From Candidatus Lumbricidiphila eiseniae (lineage in GTDB: Bacteria > Actinomycetota > Actinomycetes > Actinomycetales > Microbacteriaceae): DNA of 64,000 bases. The stretch covers positions 1-64,000 of the forward strand of contig NAEP01000046.1 of the NCBI GenBank assembly GCA_002529645.1. The letters are read 5' to 3'. Under the pieces are notes generated by a model, which saw only the letters and a list, made by a program, of their open reading frames with translations, did no database searches and was not told the origin of the DNA. Below, in pieces: positions 49,974 through 59,364 of the stretch (position 1 is the stretch's first letter; the number at the start of each line of letters is the position of its first letter). Position numbers and translations under genes: made by a program.

Positions 49974-51104
49974 ATGGCAACAACAGACCGCGAAAAAGCA
50001 CTTGAAACCGCCCTAGCGCAAATCGACCGTCAGTTCGGTAAGGGTTCCGTCATGCGTCTGGGGAGCGAAGAGCGTGCCCCGGTTGAGGTCATCCCGACCG
50101 GATCGGTGGCATTGGATGTTGCACTCGGTATTGGCGGGTTACCTCGTGGTCGCATTGTTGAGATATACGGCCCGGAATCGTCGGGTAAGACGACGCTAAC
50201 CCTGCACGCCATCGCGAATGCACAGAATTCTGGCGGAATTGCAGCATTTATCGACGCAGAGCATGCGCTCGACCCCGAATACGCAAAGAAACTTGGCGTT
50301 GATATTGACTCCCTTCTTGTTTCGCAACCTGATACCGGTGAGCAGGCGTTGGAGATCGCGGACATGCTTGTTCGTTCCGGGTCAATTGACCTCGTCGTCA
50401 TCGACTCGGTCGCTGCTCTGGTTCCGCGGGCAGAAATTGAGGGCGAGATGGGTGATTCGCACGTTGGGCTGCAGGCACGCCTCATGTCGCAGGCTCTGCG
50501 CAAGCTGACCGGTGGGCTCAGCCAAACCAACACCACCATGATCTTTATCAACCAGCTGCGTGAAAAAATCGGAGTGTTCTTCGGTAGCCCGGAGACCACA
50601 GCAGGTGGCAAAGCACTCAAGTTTTATGCTTCCGTGCGGTTGGATATTCGCCGCATTGAGACGCTGAAAGACGGTTCCGAGGCGGTGGGGAACCGTACCC
50701 GCGTTAAGGTCGTGAAAAATAAGATGGCCCCGCCGTTCAAGCAGGCCGAATTCGACATTTTGTACGGCATCGGCATTTCGCGCGAGGGTAGCCTCATTGA
50801 CTACGGTGTCGATCAAGGTATCGTGAAGAAGTCCGGTGCGTGGTACACGTATGACGGTGATCAACTTGGGCAGGGCAAAGAGAACGCACGCTCGTTCTTG
50901 CTGCAAAATCCCGATATTGCTGCTGGCATTGAGACGAAGATTCTGCAGCTGCTGGGGATCGGTGCCTCGACCCCTGCCGCGACACCCGCCCCGGTTGCCG
51001 CCGCCGCCAGATCGATAGCAACACCTGCTGGCGGTTCGACACGCACACCACCCTCCTCGAATATTCATTCGAAGGAAAACGCGCTTGAGCGCAAGGGGGC
51101 GTAA
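49974..51104 (+). CDS. recA: Recombinase RecA
   Basis: [20 protein letters not shown]-type Walker [36 protein letters not shown]. Confidence 0.99.
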   Translation: MATTDREKALETALAQIDRQFGKGSVMRLGSEERAPVEVIPTGSVALDVALGIGGLPRGRIVEIYGPESSGKTTLTLHAIANAQNSGGIAAFIDAEHALDPEYAKKLGVDIDSLLVSQPDTGEQALEIADMLVRSGSIDLVVIDSVAALVPRAEIEGEMGDSHVGLQARLMSQALRKLTGGLSQTNTTMIFINQLREKIGVFFGSPETTAGGKALKFYASVRLDIRRIETLKDGSEAVGNRTRVKVVKNKMAPPFKQAEFDILYGIGISREGSLIDYGVDQGIVKKSGAWYTYDGDQLGQGKENARSFLLQNPDIAAGIETKILQLLGIGASTPAATPAPVAAAARSIATPAGGSTRTPPSSNIHSKENALERKGA

Positions 51105-51814
51105 TGCGCGAGTCACGTTCGATTGCCACGGTGAGCTACCTACCGTGGGTGGTTCGAGAGGCCTCCACACCTGCTGAGATAGGAGGGCACGACCTGTCTG
51201 TTCGTCGTATCAGCTATCCCGGACTCGGTGGCGTGACCCGCTGTGTTGATGAACCTGCCGCTGTGATACCGCACGAGACGGGTGTCGGTGTTCCCAGCAC
51301 TGTTGCCCCGGGCACGGTGAATTCAGGGGCTGCCAAAGATCACGGCGAATCGGTGGAGGAGCGGGTTCTCATTCGGCTCCGCGGTGCGGCGCTGTCTGAA
51401 TACGAGGTTCGTACCTTCATGCGAGTGCACGGTGCTGACGACCCAACCATTGACGATCTGATTGACCGATACCGGCGGTACGGATACCTTGACGATTATC
51501 GACTTGCCGCACAACTCGTGCAGGCGGGACGGGTGCGCCGCGGATTGGGCAACGCGGCACTGTTGCGCGAGGTGGAACGACGAGGCATCCCGAGTGATAT
51601 TGCCCAGACAGCTCTTGATGAGCGCAGTCAGGATGATGAACTCGAGAGTGCCCGAACTCTTGCAGAACGTCGGATGCGACAGCTCGAACGGTTAGACAAG
51701 GTCACTGCGAGCCGACGGCTCACCGCATATCTGCAACGACGGGGCTACTCAGCAGAGCTCGTACAACGCGCGGTAGCATCGGTCATTGCCAGTGACATCT
51801 CTCAGGTTGAATGA
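51104..51814 (+). CDS. recX: Regulatory protein RecX
   Basis: RLRGAALSEYEVRTFM; YLDDYRLAAQLVQAGRVRRGLGNAALLREVERRGI. Confidence 0.9.
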   Translation: MRESRSIATVSYLPWVVREASTPAEIGGHDLSVRRISYPGLGGVTRCVDEPAAVIPHETGVGVPSTVAPGTVNSGAAKDHGESVEERVLIRLRGAALSEYEVRTFMRVHGADDPTIDDLIDRYRRYGYLDDYRLAAQLVQAGRVRRGLGNAALLREVERRGIPSDIAQTALDERSQDDELESARTLAERRMRQLERLDKVTASRRLTAYLQRRGYSAELVQRAVASVIASDISQVE

Positions 51815-51864
51815 CTGTGAGAGACGGAGACCTCCGATTACATCCTCAGAAAACCACTGACGCT

Positions 51865-51965
51865 CGCCGAACCACATGATCGCTCCTCGGCAAGCGGAGA
51901 CACGATCAGGGATATCCTCGCGGCACGCCGAACAGATGATCGCTCCTCGGCAGGCGGAGACACGA
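51865..51965. repeat. CRISPR-like pair (locus L): CGCCGAACcacATGATCGCTCCTCGGCARGCGGAGACACGA, period 60/61
   Basis: 51865-51905 and 51926-51965; ~40-nt repeat, 20-nt spacer. Confidence 0.85.
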
Positions 51966-52017
51966 GGTAAGCGGCTGATCACCCACTGTGGCGTGATCGC
52001 TCGTAGACTGGACGACT

Positions 52018-53589
52018 ATGGGTAACCTCAGTGAGGCTCTGGCGGATTCCGCGATGACGTCGGTTGTGCGCACCTACGAGGTCCGCACCTTTGGGTGCCA
52101 AATGAACACCCACGATTCGGAACGGTTGGCCGGGTCACTGGAAGCGGCTGGCTACCGTCCGGCCAACGGCCAAGAAGCTGATGTTGTCGTCATCAACACG
52201 TGCGCCGTTCGTGAAAATGCTGACAATAAGCTCTACGGAAACCTCGGTCATCTCGCTCACGTGAAACGCCGCCACGAGGGAATGCAAATCGCGGTGGGTG
52301 GCTGCCTCGCGCAAAAAGACAAATCCATCATTTTGGAAAAAGCACCGTGGGTGGACGTTGTATTCGGCACCCACAATATGGGATCGCTCCCCGGCCTGCT
52401 GGAGCGCGCGCGCCACAATCAAGAGGCGCAGCTCGAGATCCTTGACTCGCTCGACACCTTCCCGTCCACGCTGCCGAGTAAACGTGACTCAACCTACAGT
52501 GGGTGGGTCTCAATATCGGTCGGCTGCAACAACACGTGCACCTTCTGCATTGTGCCCGCACTGCGCGGAAAGGAGAAAGATCGCCGCCCGGGAGACATCC
52601 TGGCAGAAATTGGCATGCTTGTTGATGACGGGGCGATCGAGATCACACTGCTTGGACAAAATGTGAACTCCTACGGGGTCGAATTCGGAGACCGACTGGC
52701 GTTCGGCAAACTGTTGCGGGCCGCGGGTACCATCCCGGGACTTGAACGCATTCGTTTCACGAGCCCACACCCGGCCGCGTTTACCGATGATGTCATTGAC
52801 GCGATGGCCGAAACGCCGACCGTCATGCCCCAACTGCACATGCCCCTGCAAGCGGGGTCAGACCGGATCCTCAAGGCAATGCGTCGCTCCTATCGCGCAG
52901 AGCGGTTTCTCGGCATCCTTGATCGTGTGCGCGAGCGTATCCCGCACGCGGCGATTACGACGGACATTATCGTCGGTTTCCCCGGTGAGACCGAAGAAGA
53001 TTTCGAGCAAACCCTGCGCGTGGTCGAAGAATCCCGGTTTTCCTCTGCCTTTACGTTCCAATACTCGATCCGCCCCGGAACCCCGGCCGCGACGATGCCC
53101 AACCAGATCCCCAAAGCGGTCGTGCAGCGACGGTACGAACGTCTCGTTGCGCTGCAAGACGATATCTCGTGGGAAGAAAACAAGAAAATTATTGGCCGCA
53201 CTGTGAACGTGCTCGTTGCTAACGGTGAAGGGAAAAAAGACGCAGAAACTCAACGCCTGAGTGGGCGTGCCGAAGACAACCGACTCGTGCACTTCAGCCT
53301 GCCTACCGGCTCGGTTACTCCGCGGCCAGGGGATATTGTGTCGGTGCTGGTCACACAGGCTGCGCCCTTTCACCTCATCGCGGATGACACGACCGGCGCA
53401 CCACTGCAGCTTCGGCGCACCCGCGCGGGTGACGCGTGGGATCGTGCACGCTCGGAAAGCTGTGGGATACCCAGCCCTGTGCTCGTGACGGCGGGTGGCG
53501 CTTCCCGCACCAGCACCGCAGGCGATAGGAGCGCGGATGCCTCGCCGTCGGGTCGGGTGTCACTCGGGTTCCCAACCCTGCGATCCTAA
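52018..53589 (+). CDS. miaB: tRNA-2-methylthio-N6-dimethylallyladenosine synthase
   Basis: [39 protein letters not shown]. Confidence 0.96.
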   Translation: MGNLSEALADSAMTSVVRTYEVRTFGCQMNTHDSERLAGSLEAAGYRPANGQEADVVVINTCAVRENADNKLYGNLGHLAHVKRRHEGMQIAVGGCLAQKDKSIILEKAPWVDVVFGTHNMGSLPGLLERARHNQEAQLEILDSLDTFPSTLPSKRDSTYSGWVSISVGCNNTCTFCIVPALRGKEKDRRPGDILAEIGMLVDDGAIEITLLGQNVNSYGVEFGDRLAFGKLLRAAGTIPGLERIRFTSPHPAAFTDDVIDAMAETPTVMPQLHMPLQAGSDRILKAMRRSYRAERFLGILDRVRERIPHAAITTDIIVGFPGETEEDFEQTLRVVEESRFSSAFTFQYSIRPGTPAATMPNQIPKAVVQRRYERLVALQDDISWEENKKIIGRTVNVLVANGEGKKDAETQRLSGRAEDNRLVHFSLPTGSVTPRPGDIVSVLVTQAAPFHLIADDTTGAPLQLRRTRAGDAWDRARSESCGIPSPVLVTAGGASRTSTAGDRSADASPSGRVSLGFPTLRS

Positions 53590-53737
53590 GCGCACGATGC
53601 GGGCAACCCCTTTCCCTTTATTACATATGTGTAACGGTCCTGCCGTCTTAGCGCACGATGCGGGCAAGGAAGAGAGTTCGGAGACCACCGAGGGCATGCA
53701 CAATCTGTTTAGCGCATGATGCGGGCAAGGAAGAGAG
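53587..53737. repeat. CRISPR-like array (locus M): TTAGCGCAYGATGCGGGCAAGGAAGAGAG x3, period 61/61
   Basis: Core A of AGCGCA at 53589, 53650, 53711; first copy degenerate in its 3' part and overlapping the miaB stop. Confidence 0.9.
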
Positions 53738-53749
53738 AGCGGAGCTTGT

Positions 53750-54706
53750 GTGACCGGTAACCTCATCGCGATCGTCGGAGCTACCGGCACCGGAAAATCC
53801 GACTTCGCACTCGACCTTGCAGAAAATCTGGACCGAGCCGGGCACACCGCTGAGGTTGTTAACGCGGACGCGATGCAGTTGTATCGCGGCATGAACATCG
53901 GCACCGCCAAACTGCCCATCGCAGAACGCCGAGGCATCCCGCATCACCTTCTCGATGTATTGGATGTCACGGAGGAGGCATCCGCCGCGCACTATCAACC
54001 GAAGGCTCGATGTGCCATCACCGAGATCCTGGCGCGCGGACACGTTGCACTGCTCGTCGGCGGATCTGGACTCTACGTATCGTCGGTGCTCTATGACTTC
54101 CAGTTTCCCGCCACCGACCCCGCAGTGCGCGCACAACTCGAATCAGATCTGGCTCGCGAGGGTACCGCCGCGCTGTACGCCCGGCTTGCCGCGCGAGATC
54201 CGGCCGCTGCAGCAGCCATCGATCCAAAAAATCTGCGCCGCATTATCCGCGCCTTGGAGGTGCTCGATATTCGCGGCGAACCGAAGGTCTCGCGGTTGCC
54301 CGATAATCCCGTTGTGTGGCATCCGCATCACCTCATCCATCTGCGTTATAACCGCAGCGCCCTGATCAAACGGCTCGACCGCCGAGTTGAGCAAATGTGG
54401 CACACCGGGCTCGTGTCCGAGGTCGCCGAATTACAAAACCGCGGGCTAGAGCTGAGCGTGACCGCGAGCCGAGCGATTGGATACGCACAGGCTCTTGCCC
54501 AACTGCACGGAACACTGAGCCAAATCGACGCGATTGAGCAAACACAAACTCTCACCCGCCGCTACGCACGCCGACAGGTGAGCTGGTTTAACCGTGACAA
54601 AACCGCGATCAATATCGAGACGGATGATGCAACCTCACGCCGAGACATACACGAGCTGGTGTTGCGCGAACCGCCAACGCACCGGGAACGCGTGGCATCC
54701 CACTAA
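53750..54706 (+). CDS. miaA: tRNA dimethylallyltransferase
   Basis: AIVGATGTGKSDFALDLAE; VNADAMQLYRGMNIGTAKLP. Confidence 0.96.
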   Translation: MTGNLIAIVGATGTGKSDFALDLAENLDRAGHTAEVVNADAMQLYRGMNIGTAKLPIAERRGIPHHLLDVLDVTEEASAAHYQPKARCAITEILARGHVALLVGGSGLYVSSVLYDFQFPATDPAVRAQLESDLAREGTAALYARLAARDPAAAAAIDPKNLRRIIRALEVLDIRGEPKVSRLPDNPVVWHPHHLIHLRYNRSALIKRLDRRVEQMWHTGLVSEVAELQNRGLELSVTASRAIGYAQALAQLHGTLSQIDAIEQTQTLTRRYARRQVSWFNRDKTAINIETDDATSRRDIHELVLREPPTHRERVASH

Positions 54707-54735
54707 ACTTGGAACGCCCCCGACGAAGGAGAACC

Positions 54736-54966
54736 ATGAGCGCTGACATCACCGATCCCGGCCACGGACACTCGCCCGCGGCGTGGACCGCCGTGACGAT
54801 CATGCTCACCGCAATAACCATTGGCATGGTGGCGTTCGTTCTTGATCAACCGGTTATCGTGTGGGCCTCGGTCGGGCTCCTTGTGGTTGGACTCCTCGTT
54901 GGTGCCATCATGAAAAAAGCCGGTTACGGTGTGGGCGGCGCAAAGGTCACCGCAAAGGCCCACTAG
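54736..54966 (+). CDS. HGxxPAAW-type small membrane protein
   Basis: HGHSPAAWTAV; two TM segments. Confidence 0.85.
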   Translation: MSADITDPGHGHSPAAWTAVTIMLTAITIGMVAFVLDQPVIVWASVGLLVVGLLVGAIMKKAGYGVGGAKVTAKAH

Positions 54967-55737
54967 GTGCTTGCCGAACTGATCGCCAACGCGGTCGCTG
55001 ACGCGCGCGCGCGCGAAGAGGTCGCTCCGCTGGCCGTGGTGCAGGCCAATGCCCACGCTCAGTTGCCGGCGCGCGATGCCCTTGCCGCGCTGGTGCCGGG
55101 GCCAAAAATCAAGGTCATTGCGGAGATCAAACGGCGCAGTCCCAGCCGCGGCGATCTCGCGCCAATTGCCGACCCGGTTGCGCTCGCCCGGCAGTACGAG
55201 CTCGGAGGGGCGAGCGCAATCAGCGTCCTGACCGAGGGGCGGCAGTTCGGTGGATCACTTGCCGACCTGGAAGCTGTGCGCGCTGCTGTTTCGCTGCCGG
55301 TACTGCGGAAAGACTTCATTGGCACGCCTTACCAGGTGTTTGAGGCCCGCGCGGCAGGCGCTGACCTTGTTTTGCTCATCGTCGCAGCGCTCGACGATGC
55401 GAAGCTCCGCGAGCTCTACACTCTCACTGTGCAACTCGGGATGACACCGCTGGTCGAGACGCACTCCGCCCGGGAGCTCGCGCGCGCGGCGGCACTCGGG
55501 GCATCCCTCATCGGTGTTAACGCCCGTGATCTCACGACCTTCGAACTTGACCGTGACCTGTTTGGCCGGCTTGCCGAGAGTTTCCCGGCAGGGGCCATCC
55601 GGGTTGCCGAGTCGGCGGTTTTCACCCCGGCGGATGTCGCTCACTACCGCTCCGCGGGTGCCGACGCTGTGCTCGTGGGGGAGGCGCTTGTCACCGGTAA
55701 CCCCCTCGCCGCGCTGCGCGCTTTTACGAGTATCTGA
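54967..55737 (+). CDS. trpC: Indole-3-glycerol phosphate synthase
   Basis: [47 protein letters not shown]. Confidence 0.96.
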   Translation: MLAELIANAVADARAREEVAPLAVVQANAHAQLPARDALAALVPGPKIKVIAEIKRRSPSRGDLAPIADPVALARQYELGGASAISVLTEGRQFGGSLADLEAVRAAVSLPVLRKDFIGTPYQVFEARAAGADLVLLIVAALDDAKLRELYTLTVQLGMTPLVETHSARELARAAALGASLIGVNARDLTTFELDRDLFGRLAESFPAGAIRVAESAVFTPADVAHYRSAGADAVLVGEALVTGNPLAALRAFTSI

Positions 55738-55847
55738 TGGGCGCGTGATGCGCGCAAGAATATGCGGCGGCAGGGCTGAGCCCGCAACGGTGGAAACGGT
55801 GAGCGAGCACACACGACACATGACACACTAATGAAAGCGGGACCAAC

Positions 55848-57155
55848 GTGACACTGAGGACGCAGACAGGTCCGTACTTTGGCGACTTCGGTGGCCGGTT
55901 CGTACCGGAATCGCTTATTGCCGCACTCGACGAGTTGACCGTTGCGTATGAGGCCGCAAAAAATGATCCGATGTTTACCGCCGAACTTGCGGAACTTGGC
56001 CGCACCTACACCGGCCGACCGTCGATCATCACCGAGGTGCCACGATTCGCGGCGCACGCGGGCGGTTCCCGGGTCATCCTGAAACGTGAGGATCTCAACC
56101 ACACCGGTTCCCACAAGATCAACAATGTGCTCGGGCAGGCCCTGCTCACGAAGCGAATCGGCAAGCATCGGGTGATCGCCGAAACCGGGGCCGGACAACA
56201 CGGTGTCGCAACGGCAACCGCAGCCGCGCTGTTCGGGCTCGAGTGCACCGTCTACATGGGAGAGGTAGATACCGAGCGGCAGGCGCTGAACGTTGCGCGG
56301 ATGCGGCTGCTTGGTGCCGAGGTCGTCCCGGTGGCCGCGGGCTCACGCACCCTGAAAGATGCGATCAATGAAGCTATGCGCGACTGGGTGACAAATGTCG
56401 CAACGACCAATTATCTTTTCGGCACGGTTGCTGGCCCGCACCCATTTCCTGAGCTCGTGCGCAATTTTCAGAAGATCATTGGCGAAGAAGCCCGCGAGCA
56501 GGTGCTCGCCCTGACCGGGGCGCTGCCCACCGCGGTGGCCGCGTGCGTCGGTGGTGGTTCGAACGCGATGGGTATTTTCCACGCGTTCCTCGATGATCTG
56601 GATGTTGCGCTCTACGGGTTTGAGGCGGCGGGCGAGGGCGTTGACACTGATCGCCATGCGGCGACGATAACGAGGGGACGACCCGGGATACTGCACGGCG
56701 CGCGCAGTTTTTTGCTGCAGAGCGAAGACGGTCAGACGATCGAGTCGCACTCCATTTCGGCGGGGCTTGACTACCCGGGTGTTGGTCCCGAGCACTCCTG
56801 GCTCGCATCAATTGGGCGAGCCTGCTACCGTCCGGTGACAGATGCGGCGGCGATGAGCGCCTTGCGGTTGTTGTCGCGCACCGAAGGTATTATTCCCGCG
56901 ATCGAATCAGCGCACGCGCTCGCGGGAGCGTTGCAACTCGGTCGTGAGCTGGGACCAACCGCGACGATCCTCGTGAGTCTCTCGGGCCGCGGCGACAAAG
57001 ACATGGAAACTGCAGCGGAGTACTTTCAGTTGACGGATGCCGCGGTCCAATCGAATGCGGCACCCCTCGCACCACCCACCCGTGGCGGTGCCTTGCCCAC
57101 GGTCGCTGTGTCGCCCACCTACCCGTTGACCACCGCCGAGGGAGACCACTCATGA
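55848..57155 (+). CDS. trpB: Tryptophan synthase beta chain
   Basis: [37 protein letters not shown]. Confidence 0.98.
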   Translation: MTLRTQTGPYFGDFGGRFVPESLIAALDELTVAYEAAKNDPMFTAELAELGRTYTGRPSIITEVPRFAAHAGGSRVILKREDLNHTGSHKINNVLGQALLTKRIGKHRVIAETGAGQHGVATATAAALFGLECTVYMGEVDTERQALNVARMRLLGAEVVPVAAGSRTLKDAINEAMRDWVTNVATTNYLFGTVAGPHPFPELVRNFQKIIGEEAREQVLALTGALPTAVAACVGGGSNAMGIFHAFLDDLDVALYGFEAAGEGVDTDRHAATITRGRPGILHGARSFLLQSEDGQTIESHSISAGLDYPGVGPEHSWLASIGRACYRPVTDAAAMSALRLLSRTEGIIPAIESAHALAGALQLGRELGPTATILVSLSGRGDKDMETAAEYFQLTDAAVQSNAAPLAPPTRGGALPTVAVSPTYPLTTAEGDHS

Positions 57156-57958
57156 TGGCTAACACCCCCCGCACAGTCGGCTCCGTTATTACCCGCTGCA
57201 CTGCCGAGCGTCGTGGTGCGCTCATCGGGTACCTGCCCGTCGGGTTCCCCACGCTCGATGAGAGCGTTGATGCGGCCGTCGCGCTCGTAGAAAACGGTGT
57301 CGATATCCTCGAGCTGGGACTGCCGTACTCCGATCCGGTCATGGATGGCCCGGTCATCCAGCGGGCAACGCTACAGGCCCTCGCCACTGGCTTCCGAGTG
57401 CCTCAGGTCTTCGCCGCGATCGCACGCATCACCGAGCAGGTCGCGGCCCCTGTGCTCGTCATGACGTACTGGAATCTCGTGCTTCAACACGGCGTCAACC
57501 GGTTTGCCGATGATCTTGTCGCGGCGGGTGGGGCTGGCCTCATCACTCCCGATCTCATTCCCGAGGAGGCAGCCGAGTGGATCGCGGCCTCCGATCGCAC
57601 GGGTCTCGACCGAGTGTTTCTCGCCGCGCCCAGTTCGACCGATGAGCGCCTCACACAGGCTGTCGCTGCAAGCCGTGGCTTTGTGTACGCTGTCTCCACG
57701 ATGGGCATCACGGGTGCCCGGAACGATGTCGACACGGCCGCTCGTACCCTCGTCGAACGCCTCCGCAGGGCGGGTGCTCCCGCAAGCTGCGTCGGCCTCG
57801 GAATCTCCACCGCCGAACAGGTGCGGGATGTTCTCGGCTATGCCGATGGTGCCATCGTCGGATCAGCGCTCGTTGACGCACTGATGACCGACGGAGTTGC
57901 GGCGGTCGGGGAGTTGGCGGCCTCCCTTGCGCGCGGCACGCGTGCGGATCGCGGGTAA
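57152..57958 (+). CDS. trpA: Tryptophan synthase alpha chain
   Basis: [20 protein letters not shown]; overlaps trpB. Confidence 0.97.
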   Translation: MMANTPRTVGSVITRCTAERRGALIGYLPVGFPTLDESVDAAVALVENGVDILELGLPYSDPVMDGPVIQRATLQALATGFRVPQVFAAIARITEQVAAPVLVMTYWNLVLQHGVNRFADDLVAAGGAGLITPDLIPEEAAEWIAASDRTGLDRVFLAAPSSTDERLTQAVAASRGFVYAVSTMGITGARNDVDTAARTLVERLRRAGAPASCVGLGISTAEQVRDVLGYADGAIVGSALVDALMTDGVAAVGELAASLARGTRADRG

Positions 57959-57975
57959 CCGAGGTCGTGGGCCTT

Positions 57976-58124
57976 GGGGCGCCTCCTGCGCGAGGAAACC
58001 GCGAAAGGACATTTTTGCTCAATGAGCCTCTACTCGGGGCGGCCTCCTGCGCGCGGAAACCGCACTGCTCTCAGGTCGGTCGCGCACACTGGTCGGAGGG
58101 CGGCTTCTCGCGCAGAAACCGCAC
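57976..58124. repeat. CRISPR-like array (locus N): GGGGCGGCCTCCTGCGCGCGGAAACCGCAC-type x3, period about 60-61
   Basis: Copies near 57976, 58036, 58098; aligned with 1-2 nt indels. Confidence 0.8.
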
Positions 58125-58249
58125 GCTACTCCCGCCACTCTTACCCCGGTCGCGCACACGACGGCCAGAATAAAGTACGCTCGTGGGGGATCGCGCGCAC
58201 CGCGACATCCCGGGCAGTAGCTCGAATCAATGGAAAGGCACTCGTCCGC

Positions 58250-59260
58250 GTGATCGCTCCGTTTAGCATCCCGAGCCCTAACTACGGCTGGCAGGGGATT
58301 ACCATCCCGCTTCCCTGGGGCGGCACCCTCTCGATTCCGACTGCCGCAATCTGCATTCTGGTGGGGATTGCGATTGCCATGATCGTGACCGGGCGTCGCC
58401 TGAGCAAGCGTGACGCCGAGCCGGGCGTTGTGCTGGATGTCACCGTCTGGGCCGTTCTCTTCGGCCTTGTCGGAGCCCGCCTGTACTTTATTCTTACCCA
58501 CACCGGCGACTATCTTGCCGGGCAGTCGCTGTGGGGCCTGTTCAGGATCGCGGATGGTGGCTTCACTGTTTACGGTGCCCTCATCGGGGGTGTTCTCGGT
58601 GTCTGGCTCGGGTGCCGGCTGAGTGGGTTGCGGCTCACCACGTTTCTCGACGCGGCTGCGCCGGGCGTGCTCATCGCGATCGGAATCGGTCGAATTGGGA
58701 ACTGGTTCGAGCACGCAATGTTTGGTACACCCACCGATGCACCGTGGGGTCTTGTGATTGAGTCGAGCAATGCCGCATACCCGAAGGGTTTGCCCGACGG
58801 CACACTCTTTCAGCCGGTCTTCCTGTACGAACTCGTGTGGAACGTGGTGGGAGGCCTTCTCATCCTCTGGCTCGGCCGCCGGTTTACGCTGCAGTGGGGC
58901 AGAGCGTTTGCCCTGCTTCTGATCTGGTTCGGTCTCGGCCAAGCGTATTTTGAGACCATTCGGGTTGACCCGAGTGGCACATTCCTCGGCTTCCGGAACG
59001 GGGTGTGGGTGGCGTATGCGATCACTCTCATCGGCCTTGTTCTGCTCACCCTGCAGAACCGTCGGCACGCTGGTCTGGAGCCTGGCCCGTATCGTCCCGG
59101 GCAGGAACGCGACTCCGGTGTGACTGACAAAGATGCTGCTGGGGTAGACTCTGACGATACCGAGTCTGACCCCGCCGCTCTCGACGGGATTGTCGATAGC
59201 GAGACGACAGCGGATGAGAGGCCAGCCACGAGCCCCAGCCAACCGACCGCACAGGGTTAG
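58250..59260 (+). CDS. lgt: Prolipoprotein diacylglyceryl transferase
   Basis: VGARLYFILTHTGDY; IGRIGNWFEHAMFGTPTDAPWG; GTG start with GGAAAGG RBS. Confidence 0.95.
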   Translation: MIAPFSIPSPNYGWQGITIPLPWGGTLSIPTAAICILVGIAIAMIVTGRRLSKRDAEPGVVLDVTVWAVLFGLVGARLYFILTHTGDYLAGQSLWGLFRIADGGFTVYGALIGGVLGVWLGCRLSGLRLTTFLDAAAPGVLIAIGIGRIGNWFEHAMFGTPTDAPWGLVIESSNAAYPKGLPDGTLFQPVFLYELVWNVVGGLLILWLGRRFTLQWGRAFALLLIWFGLGQAYFETIRVDPSGTFLGFRNGVWVAYAITLIGLVLLTLQNRRHAGLEPGPYRPGQERDSGVTDKDAAGVDSDDTESDPAALDGIVDSETTADERPATSPSQPTAQG

Positions 59261-59282
59261 GTGCAGTCCGCACCAACTCTCG

Positions 59283-59304
59283 CCACAACCGCTGTCGGTT
59301 GTGG
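59283..59304. terminator. Hairpin CCACAACCG-ctgt-CGGTTGTGG downstream of lgt
   Basis: Perfect 9-bp stem, no U tract. Confidence 0.6.
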
Positions 59305-59364
59305 TATCCGTGATGAGGGCCGATGTCGTCTCCCACAGCCACCTAGTTGATGAGGACGGTTTAT

